DNA from: Symsagittifera roscoffensis
Taxonomy: Eukaryota; Xenacoelomorpha; Acoela; Convolutidae
DNA length: 64,000 nucleotides
Direction: 5' to 3'
NCBI RefSeq assembly: GCF_963678635.1
Contig: NC_087064.1
Span: forward strand, 53,402,684 to 53,466,683
Every line of letters begins with the position of its first letter. Position 1 is the stretch's first letter. The position numbers were made by a program, and so were the translations under genes. Below the pieces are notes generated by a model. It was given only the letters and a program-made list of their open reading frames with translations. It was not told where the DNA came from and made no database searches. This document shows positions 25,001-37,000 of the stretch, piece after piece.

Positions 25001-28000
25001 TTTTCAGGATTTTTGCTTTCATTAGGTACCTCAGAAATGAGCAATTTGAATTTGGAGTACAATAAAACAATACAATTGCTTTATCTAAATTTTGCAGCAA
25101 ATCAAGATAACGCAGTGTTTAATTGGGTTTCTCTTGATTTGCCAGTGAAATTAATTTAGCCATCATACGAATTTTTTCTAGTCGAAATTCGACTTAAAAC
25201 TTCCCAATTAAAAGTTTAGTTGAAAAGACCCTAAACGGCAAAGTACTTGGATATGGATAAGCACTATATTGCACATTTACTTATGATGACTGGGCATCGC
25301 TCTTATTTGTTGAACCCGGATATCATAGAGCAAATGCAACATGCAAACAAATGATGCAAACTATTTTGAATCACTTTTCTGGTGAACATCAATCAATCAC
25401 AACCCAATACTACCACTATGATACAAGCTAATAAGCATAAAGATAGTAGCTGGCGGCGACTACGTACCTCGTCGGCCTCCTTGGACGCCACTGCCAACTC
25501 CTTCTCTTTCACGGCCAGTTCTTTACTGAGTGCATTCACACTCTCAGTCGCCTCCACCAACTTGTCCAGACCAGTCTGCATCCTCTGGGCCAGTGTCTGC
25601 AGTCGCTCTTTCTTCTCAGTGTAGATGCCTGCACAGTAAACTCATCGATTAGTACTCAGTTTGCTCAAACTATAGCACCCAGATTAGTCTAATAAATATC
25701 TAAAAACTAGTAACATTTAATTATCTTGAAGTGTAACGTGATCCCAGAATAAAACTCGGGAAAAATGTAGGTAGGATTTCTTTTTCATCCATTGAACGGT
25801 TTAATTTCGTCAGTTTTCCGAGTGGGATTTTTTCTAAAAAATATATTAAAAAATTGGTGTCGAGTAAATACGATACCAGACTTGACCCTACGAAATTTTT
25901 TTGTGGCAGTCTAAATTGAGTGAAAAAAAAACACCCTACACCATACTTTTTTCCCTTCATTTCGTTAAGTGGTCGAAACAATAACTGTTTTTGTACCTTT
26001 GTAGCCGTCCAAGAACGACAAGTAAGACTTGGGGGTCACGTGCGTCTCCCTTCTGAATCTGTTGAAGTACTCGACACAAATGTCTGCCACTCCGTCGTGG
26101 ATCTCTCCCATCACAGCGATCAGAGCCGACTTGACGTTGTCGGCGGCCACTATCTCGAATGGCGAGAGGAAGTGACCCGACACTGCGACCAGTGCCTCCC
26201 GAGGCCACTTGTGGAACCAGTCCATCGTACAGCCAGACACAAGACCGGGGAATTTGAGCGAACGGTTTCGGAACTTCTCACCCACCTGAACGGACACACT
26301 TTGCAATTAGAAAAGAACTGACTTGCTTTTAAAGTAGAAGCTGAATCAAAACTAAAATCAAAAACGAGACTTACGAGTGAGACAAAACTTGAAATTCTGT
26401 AAAAAAAGCCAACCTACAAGAAAAGTTAAGGACATTATGAACTTGCGTTCATGATTTCTAAATCAAATATTTAACATTTCAAAATACATATCAAAACTAG
26501 TATTATAAAAAAACCTTTTGAAATTTAAGAACTTTCACATTCTGAGATGAACAAGGCTAAAACAACTAGCCGTAATCAAACAATTATGGTCCCATCAGGA
26601 TGGGAACTCCGTTTCTTGGTATCAACTTACAGGAGAGAAGCAGAGAACGACGTGAAGGTTGTTTTTGACTCTTGTTAGGAAGTAGTCGTAGAGGTTCTCG
26701 ATGGTCGGGGGTCTCCTCGGGTACTCCTTTTTCATCACTGGGATTAGCTCACCCGTGATCTCGTCCAACTCATCCCTCGCGAACAGATTTGACACCTGAA
26801 ACAGTCAATTATTTAACAGACTAATAACAATTATTTCGATTGAGACTAAAATTGACACATTGCTGTGACAATATGACCTTTGATACTACTAGCAGCGGGT
26901 AATGTTACGCCATGGAAAAGTTAAACAGCTCAAATCGATCCCTGGTAATCTGGTAAAAACAATTAATTTTTCAAAAGATATTTGTATTGGATGTTATATA
27001 TCTGTTTTTAAGTCAGACACATTTCACAAAAAATTTTTCAAGCCGCTTCTTTCAATCTGAGTTGTTTAGGTAATCGGAGACTTAGGCTACATGCTATGCT
27101 TTTTGGAGACTTTTGTTGATTTGGTTATGATTTTGTTGGTTGGATTTTTTTTTCTGCTGCTGCTGTTGATGTTGTTCTGTTTACTTCGCCTGAGCTGAGT
27201 ACGTTGTTCATGTACTCGAGGAAATTCTCCTCTTTGATTTCGTTGTCTGTGAACACGAACACAGTTCCCTTCCCATCTAGCCCCGCAGAGCGGTAGAGAG
27301 TCTGCAGGTCTTGCATCAGGTTAGCAGCTGCGTACTGGCTGCATGTGCATATATGGCCCGTATTTCAAAAGGAAATTTTCGAAAAAAAACCTATTGACGA
27401 GTTTCAAATGCTAGCCTTTCAAATGTTTAATTAATTCAACAGAGTAATGATAATTTTGATATGATACGATGAAGAGGTGAAAAAAGTGTACGTAGCGAAG
27501 TTTGTGATTGTGGATCTGAACTAGCCTGTCGGGATGAATGAAAGAATTTTCATCAGTATTTGAGCCTGAATAATATCGATCTATTTTGGTCAACAGAGAG
27601 GTCCCATCACCCAATAAGTTCGTAATCAAAATAAAAAGAAAACCTTAAAATTAGGTTGAACATGGTGAAAACGTGATCAAATTACTTCTCCTGATGCGAG
27701 CACGTTGTTCATGTACTCTAGGAATCCCTCGTCTTTGATCTCGTTGTCGGTGAATATGAATGTCACTCCCAGTCCGTCTTTACCTGCCATGCGGTATAGC
27801 ACTTTCAGGTCATCCATCAGATTGCTCTGGTTGTACGATCTGAATCACGGGGAAGGGCAAGGTAATGAAATGACAGGTTATGATATGTTATGAAAGATAA
27901 AAAGTTATATGAAACGATATGACTTTTGAAAAAATCTATTACCAAAACGAAGAAAAAAAACGCTTTCAAAATTTCAGCAGCACCTGCCACTTTTTTGTGA

Positions 28001-31000
28001 CGAAAGTCAAAAATTAATGAAATTGACGAGATGCCCGGGTTGAGTTCGTCGAATTATGGATCGACCGTATAGGTCGAACGACGTCTGATTATAGACCCAA
28101 GTTATATAGGGTGACAGGAACATAAGGTCGACGAAAGTCGATACATAAGCCGACCAAAACGATGACATGGAAAACATTTCCAAAGGCATTGAAAAAGAGG
28201 CAATTTCTTTTTTACAATTTAAAAATGTATCTTTTACGCTTAAGCTTTTACGCTTAAGCAAAACACCCTCCTAAACGCTCTTTAAATGTTTCACTCAGAG
28301 AAAATCATTCGTTCAAATTTTTTTGGAAAAAATGAAAATAAAAATATGCAGATATATTTTAGAAGTATATTATTTACCGTGTGAGTGTGATTTGGAAGCT
28401 CTTGTATCCGGCGATGAATGAGGCCAGTCGAGTGAGACTCTGTTTGCCCGATCCACCCACTCCCACTAGCAGGGCATTTCCTCTGGGGGTTCGAATGATG
28501 CGCGAGATCTTGGTCAAGTGGCACATGCAGTCCTAAACAAAGAATACAGTTAAATTATTGTTTGTCAAAAATACTTGATACCTGTTATATCCATATAACT
28601 TCGAGCTTTCCGTTACCTTGCTGTTAATCCACGTTTTTTTATTAAAACAATACATTTTCTGAAAACGACGTAGAAAGTTGTTCAATGAAATGGAAACCTC
28701 ATTTCTAAACTTTCGTTTTATTTAACAATGCATTTTGTCGATACTCGAAAACTTACAATCATCTTTCAAAGAAAAGCAACATATTTTGGATGGGGGTTAA
28801 ATTAAAGGGCCCAACTGAAATCATAAATCATATGATTGAAGTGCATAACTTCAATGAGTAAACGTCTTTTTCTTCATTGAGACCATACCTTGAAGAATAC
28901 GAGGTCCATGACGCCTCCTCTGACTGCCTCGTTGTACTGCACCTGGAACTCCTGCAGCTTACTCTTCAGCTGGTCGAAACTCACAATCGGCTCATACACT
29001 TTAGGGGCATCGAACACGGCGTCCTCAGCCTCCTCTCCTGCAATCATCATATCATTACATCATGCAAAATATTCTAGAAACCCGAGAAAAAGTTGAAATT
29101 GAGGTCTATTCCCATGCAAGAAGGATCGAATGAGCGAATTTCTCTCCAAACAACTTCCTTTAAACTGCCTAAAATTGACCAATTCTTTCATCCGAATCTT
29201 TGAATGCTGAATTATGATTGGCTAATACAATTTTGGGCATTCGGTTCTTAATGCATGAAAGATTCCCCCGTTGAGCTTAACACATGACAAAAGTGAGCTG
29301 TAACTGCTCACATTTAAGTGGTCTAAAAGGTAAATTAATGCGGCTGATGAGTGAATGAGCTGAAAGAGAATTGGGCATGTGCTAAACAAAAAATGGACTT
29401 AGTTTGCAGGTTAAAGCTGAAATAATCAACAAAAAATGCAATTGTCTTGATTGATTTTGTTACCTGGCACTGATACTTCTGAATAATTTCAACGCACTGA
29501 CAGAACACCCAATTTTTGTACAGTTTAAAATCTCAATTTTATCTTAAACAAATAAACGTTAAATTTCTTGCAAGTGATAATTAAATGAAATTTTAGCGCC
29601 GCAACGCCAGCATCGCGAAAGATTATAGATATAATTTTAAGTATCATAACATGAATATGACACGCTCAACTTGCTGACATTTGAAAGCTAGTTTTTGAGA
29701 CAGAGTCCGCCCAAACTTCCGTTTATTCAAATCTCACAGTATTCTCAAATCTCATAGTAAAGCATAAAGTATATGCGGATTTTGTATCAGGTAACGAATT
29801 CACCCTTTTTGCAATAGATTTTTAAAAAGCTGATAATTTTTGATGTTTCTGTAGTTTGAATCAGCGGAAGTTCTTGACCTCGCTTTGAACCTGCTGCCGC
29901 TTTTGCTGCTTAGTGAACTATTTGCGAGGTAGATTTATTGGATCGATCAACGTTTGAGGAAAATGAACCCGATAACAAAAGAATGATATAACTTTAAAAA
30001 ATGCCATCTTGATTACAATTACCGTTAAACTTACGGCTGCTTCTCGCTTGCTTCTCACCATCCTCGCCTGCGATTGGTTGAAAAAACTCCCACGTTTCAA
30101 TTACTCAATTTTGATCTCATAATTCATATTTTTTTATCGCGATTCTACAACTTGCGTTTTACATAAGTTCGAAACTGAGTGCAATTCAGTTCTTGAGAGC
30201 TCGATAATCAGCCAAGGTTGTTCACTTGATTATGTAATGAGTGTACGAGTGTTATGCAACAATGACTCACCAGTGGGCTCGGGTGCTTCTCGGAGGAAGT
30301 CGACAAAGTAGGGCTCCATTTCCATGTACTGGGTGTACTCAGCGCCCAGTTCGTCAGTCACCAACTGAAACAAGCTTGGTTTATATCAATCTGTTCGCTA
30401 TTTACGGATCGCAACTTATACTAGTGTTCTAATAAACCTTCGCAACTTATACTAGTGCTCTAATAAACAACTTCAATTTAGATTAACAAGTTTTTGAGTA
30501 TCATACTTTTGGACTCCAAAAAGCAATTAAACGTTTTTGCTCATTGATTAAACTAAATGAACGTTTTACTTAAAATATTTTTGAAATTTTGCACCGTGTT
30601 CCAAGAAAACAATTAGATTTTTTAATGATTCCATGTAAGAAGACCGTTAAGAAATCATGCAATCAAATCTTAAAGCCCTCCAGCGTGATTGTGTTATAAC
30701 CAATCAGTATATGTTACCAAAAGCGAGCAAATAAATCACCTGTTTGATAGATTTGTCGAACCAGTTCATGTCGTCATAATTGATGAACCGATCTGCAATA
30801 ACTCGAGTGCACTCGTGTTTGTACAGCTGCACCAGGGTCTTCGAGTCATTGGCCACATCTGAAGAGGTGTTGATCATTCCCTGCCAGATTCGGGAGAGAT
30901 CTCTCAAGTTGAAGATGTAGTGGAACTTGGCTGGGGTTGGCAACATCTTTATCTTCGTCTTCTGCCAGATGATTCGGGTTAGGGGTACTAGCTTCCCGAC

Positions 31001-34000
31001 TATTTCCTGTGTTTCGACTGAGAAGCCACGCTCGGGGACGTAGTGGCCTTAAAAATAGCATTAAACAGTCAGTTAAGCTTTCATGAACTGTTTTCTTTGG
31101 ATCAATTTGCATTAAAAAGATCAAAATAATCGCTGAACGTAAAAACAAATAATCTGAACACAAGTTATCAAATCATCAAATTTCTTTGATAATTTAGAGC
31201 AAGTCATTCAAAAAATCTGCCGGAAAAACTAGTAGAAGCCAATTAAGCTGCTTTTGGTTTGTTGTTTAGCTTGCCTTCAGCTGCCTAAAGTTTCCCGTTT
31301 AATTTATGAGTGGTAGAGTCATTAGTGACCTTTTCCGATAGTTGAGAAGATCTTGTCGATAGATGCATTGGAGGGCAGAGTGGAGTTGAAGACGTTGAAC
31401 TGTCTCTTCAGTCTCTGGGGGATGTCGTTTCTACCCCCTCCCGGGTGGATCATGGCAGCCATGAACTGGATGTCCACTATGTTGGTGAACTCGCCCGGCT
31501 TCTCCAAATTGTAGAAGCCCTTGTTCTCCATAGTCTGACGTACAATTTCGTTCGTGATCTGGAACAGACAAATTAAAACTAATAATTACGATAAACAGAG
31601 CCAACGGACAATAAGAATAGTGTCAATGAACTCAAGGACACGCAAAAAATGATTGCTGTTTCGAAAATCTTGCCACTTTCGAGTTCGGAAGTTAAAAAAA
31701 TATATGGCCTCAAAGCTCTTCCAATTTTACGAATCTTTTATGATTGACTTTTTTAGATTAAACAAACCCATTTTCAATAAACTGGACCAATAATTTTATA
31801 TGCTTGGAGTTTTATTGTTCCGACTTTCGTAACAAAAGTAACGCAATATTTGTGCTCGGGGTAGGGTTTTTTCTTCAGACAAACGTCGACTTTTTTTTGT
31901 CTTTCGTAACTGACGAGCTGATATTTGCCGTTTTTCAGACTAATTCACACGGGGAAACGGACAAGGTTTTTTTCTTCAGACAAACTTCGACTTTTTAACT
32001 GGCTAATTTTGACGGAATCATTCAGAAGGTATTGTTGTCCTGAGCTTAAGCTTGAAGAGATATTTTACCTGTGATCGTTTTTCGTGAAGTTATGGAGGTA
32101 TAAAAAATGCCATTTTGGCCAATTTGGGAAAAACGAACGCGCGATATAATTCGCGCTATTAACGCGTAAGCGGAGATTTAATCCGTCAAAGAAATCGTTC
32201 CAAATTGGTTGAAGGAAGCTTGGTCGCCATAATTGATTTGTTACTAGGAGCAAAATCTATCACTTTGTACTTTATATGGCGTGTAGTGGGATGATTTTCA
32301 CAAAAAATCTCATATTAAGAATTTTTTTTCATTTTATTTTATTACATTAAATTTTTTCTTTTTATTACTGCACCATAGACCTTATAAAGCAGTCGGAACG
32401 TTCAGGGCTTTGCGCTGATACGAGCAGTCTTGTTTCCTTTTGTTTTCCACGCAAAATTAGGTACAACAAATAATCATCGGAATGGGTTGAGTGATATATC
32501 ACATTGAAGCCCTTTCAGTCGCGACTCAAACGAAATTAAAAAAACGTTCAAAAATTGTCCCAGTGGCGAGAAAAACCGGTTTGAAATTTTTGAGTTTTAG
32601 TCTTATTTCGAACAAGTAAAGCAAGCGAGCAGGCTTATTCTAAAAATTTTTTTAAAAATTAACAATCGGAGAGGGTCGAGCGATATATCATATGAGAGCC
32701 CTTCCAGTCGTGATTCAAACGACATTAAAAAGTTTGAAAAAAATCATCTCTCAGTTTCGAAAAAAAACTCGTTTAAAGTTTTTGATTTTTGGTCTAATTT
32801 CGAGTGAGGAACGCACGCGATCGAGTAACGTTCGTTAAGTGTAACATTTGATGGATATTGGTCAATTGAACAAGAAAAAATTTGATTTCATTAAAAAAAA
32901 TAGTTGTAGAGGCTTCATTTAGCGCTTCCCTAGGAATCGAAGTTTTCGTAAAAATTTTAGTGCCAAATATTATAATTTTTTTGAATTTCTTTGTGTTTGT
33001 TTGTTTTTCATTTTTCAATGACAACTGTTGTCAACTTAACTTAAATTGCTGATTTTATACGCGTTTGTATAGTTTTCTCACCACATTACCCACAAAGAAA
33101 CGACAATAAATTGAAGAAAAAATCAAAAAAAAATGTTTTGCATTTTTTTTATAAATGAGGTCGGAACATTCTGTTCTACATGCACAGCAACCGGCTATCC
33201 TTGTTTTTTTTTAATATGGCCATGAAAAGAAAATCAGGAAAATTTCAAAACTAATTGTAGAAAAAACCTAGGCAATCATTCGATTTGTCCTGTAAAGATG
33301 CCTCAAAAAATGAAGTTACCAATGAACGAAAAAAAAAGTTTTGTATTTGTTTTGGGCTTAAATAATTTCCCAAATTTTGCTTCATAAAAACCACAGGGGA
33401 AAACCTCTTTTAGAAAAAATTTAGAGAACTAGGGAATGCTTAAGTCAAAAAAGCGAGAGGATCTCTGATATTCAATCTTCACAAGAAAAATAATTTCTCC
33501 CCACATTACACGACTATTAATTATACTACAACCAGTGGTTTTCAGAGGTACCTTCTAGGGGAAATAAATCTGTTAGAAACTATAATTTATCCATAATGCC
33601 ATACTATATTGAAACTGCACCCAGTGAGCATAAGGTGTTAAGTACTGCTTCATACAAAAAAAACAGGCAAAATAGGCAGAAAATTTGCCCATTTACGGTT
33701 AATCTGGGGTTTCAGCAAAGCTTAAAAATTTCGAATTGGCTGGCCTTAAATAAATAGACAAAAATAGTTTTTAAACTACCCCCATGTAAACTACCCCCAT
33801 TGATTCTCGCGCAAACTAATGGAGACCGGCTAAGACAAACCAATGCCCTTCCTCACCTGGTCTCCCCAGTCGTTGATGACTGGCATGTTGATGTCATCCA
33901 CAAACACAGTCATCTTCTTGTTTGCCGGGGGTCCATAAGTAGTACCCACTCTCTTGTCCACATAACTCTCCACAGTCCTCTGGAACATGATGGGCTCAGT

Positions 34001-37000
34001 GGCCGAGGAGAAGTTCATGCTCTTGCTCAGGTGGTACTCGGCGTCATATCGCCCACAGAAGCCTTTGATCATCACTGTCTTCGCAGTACCCTGCTCACCT
34101 GAACATCAAGCACCAATTGAACTTTACACTCAATCATAAACAATTTTAAAAATGTTTTCTCATGTAAGCGAACATGTAGCTTGCATGCACAATAATAGTC
34201 ATTTTTTGAAGCGCTTTCAAATCATCAGTTGATGTTTGTTATGATCAACTGATGATTTGAAAACGCTTCAAAAAATGGCGCCAATATATACTAAGTTTGA
34301 AGGGGAGCGCGCGCCGAAAAAACGCTTTTTAATTTTTTGGTCAAAATTATCCAAGAAGGCAGGGGCGGATCCAAATTTTGTCGACCAAATTGATTTACCG
34401 AGCTCTCCCAAAGCACTACAAAGACTCTGTTTTGGCCAAAAACTCAGCGCCGCATTCAAAATTTTGAAAAAACAGGCCAAAAAAGGCATTTTTAGGCACT
34501 TTTTGAAAAATTTTGACCAAAAAAATCGCGTTTTTTAGGTGCGCGCTCCCCCCTTAAAATATTATATATTGGCGCCAAAGGCGCCTTTAGAAAAATTTTA
34601 GGGTCCGTCACCAAAAATGGATATCTCAAAATATTATTAAAAATTTGTCCCTGCAAGAAGGGCATTTTTGACTTGTTCATGTGACTTTATTTTAAGCGAA
34701 AAGTGGCAACCACGCTCTAGAAATTTCCACAAAAGATTTTCAGAAGGCATTCATAATACTCCTATTGTCTAAAGTAGGACACTCTGTTAGATTCTTTTGT
34801 TTTTACCATCTCGAGCATCAAACAAAAAACTGACCGATAAGCAGCACTCCCTTCTCCTGTTTGGCGATCACTTGGATCAGGAAGTCCGTCCGGATGTTGT
34901 CCACGTTAGGAACCAAAATTCCAGAGTAGTCCGGAGTCGAATCCTTCGGGTAGTCGAAGTCGGGTACCTGATTAGAAAATTTCGAATGAAATCTCACTAC
35001 GTAGTCAAATCTTATGGAAAATTATCTTAAAAACAACACCTTCCAACTATTATTGAGCTTAAGACGTAATTAAATTCATATCCGAACTTCTGGTGGCTAA
35101 AAAAACTTCTGCATTAATTACCTCAAATTGATTTACTAACAGCCAGGCAGGATGTTGTTCAACTAGGGAAAGCTGATGCAGAACTACTGTTCAAAAAATA
35201 TGAAACTCTCGTACAAACTCTGCTCTGTATTCGATTTATGACATAACTTAAAAGGCTGTTTTCAAAATTACATTCTGGTACCAATCTCATTTTCTTAATT
35301 GTCAAATGCTTTATGAAATGAAATAGGGCTAGAATACAGTATGTTTTTTTTCTAAATGAAAAAATTAATTTTTTTATTTGTTTATAAAAGAAAAAAATCA
35401 AGGTACCTTTTTGCTCCAGTGATCCCAATCTCCTGATTCATTTACGAAAAACTCAAATATAGTATCGCCGTCGAACTCTGCTTTTGGCAAATCGACCACC
35501 TTCATTTTCCTTAACTCGGCTTCCATTTTTGATCTGTCTCCCAGCTCCAAAACAGCTCCTAGAGACCACATGATTGCAAAGACAAACAGCCTCTCCAGAT
35601 GTTTATCTGACGGTAACTTTGCATTTTCCTCGCTGGGCAGCAGCCCATCCATCATGTCCAAACTCTGTCGGACATACATGGCTTCTAGAAGCGGCATTTT
35701 TGGCACAAGGTTCTGATTGATATACGTGTACAATTGTGGGAAAACTTTTTCGTACAGCTGGTAAACGGTGTCAGAGATTCCGTTAGGTTGTCGGCGACAC
35801 CATGCGCGGACGAGCGGGTCCCAATCGAGAATCGAACTTGACATGAATACCATGCCGTTTCTCGACACAGTAGCCGGCGAAGCGTTGTCAATGTTATGTG
35901 GTTCGAATACCACTTTGCAGTTCGGAGCCATGACAATTCGATCTCCGTTCGCCAAGGTCAAGGTCTTGTTATCGTCCAACACAGAGTTCAAATTTTCAAT
36001 CCAGATAGCATCTACTGGACCGTCCAGAACAATCCAGACATTGTCACTCTTCTTGACTTTGTGAGTTCGGCGCCAGAGAGTCGAGAAAATACCATCAGTC
36101 CAGTCATTGGTAGCGGCATCCAGGCGTCCAAACATCTGCGGCGCAGTGATGGCTTTCGGGTTCATTCTCATTTCCTTATGGGGGGCTCCACAATCAGTCA
36201 TAGCTTTCATCAGCATCTGGATACATTTAGTCTTTCCTGCTCCCGAGGGTCCGAGAGCCATCATTCCCCAACGGACTCTTTGGGTTTCGTACAGTTGGAT
36301 CAGCTTCAGAACCCACGGTGCATGGTGAATCAACTGAGCTTCCTCAATTTCCTTCTTAATCGCACCTTCAATATCCGGGTATCCTTTTTTATCCAGATCA
36401 ATGCCAGGAAACAGATCGTCGATTAGCGAAAGGAAAAGCGGTTCGTCCTCGTCTACAAGTTTAGACAAGTTCATATCTCGCAAAACTCTCATCACAGTGA
36501 TGTTCTCAGCATCTTGGGGGTTCAGACGCTTCTCACCACCCAAAGTACGCAATACTGACAAAATGTTTCTCAAACCGAAATCGTAATGGACTTGTTTAGT
36601 TAGTTGCAATTCGCACAGTTTGTACAGTGTGAAAAATTTTCGGGACAGAATTATGTTCTGCTGGAAACCGCAGCTGGCCAGTTTGACACGCATGATGATC
36701 ATACGGTCCGGTACCATCATAGCGACGGATCTGAACTGAATCTTCAGATTCTCAGGCAACTCCTGACGTCCGGCGTAACCCGGATTCATTGTGATGAAGA
36801 GACCAAACTCTGGGTCGCAGTCCACAATGTCACCATCAGTGAAGACGAATTGGGTCTTCTTTTCCTTTTTACACTGCAGCACCACGTAAATCTGTTGAGC
36901 AGCGACGGACAACACGGGGAGGTCAATTCGGTTGAACTCATCGAAGCATCCCCAGGAGCCAGACTGTGCCAGACCCTTGTAGATCCTACCCAGACCTCGG

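Noticed and set aside
27411-27629. A third alternative AAA4 exon between 29a and 29b
   Set aside because: The open frame there has no FTDNEI-type sequence and no acceptor/donor pair giving 154 nt. Only two copies exist here.
34365-34376. CAGGGGCGGATCC at 34.36 kb as the end of a second complete hAT-like element
   Set aside because: No matching opposite end or 8-bp duplication was found; it is internal to a rearranged copy.
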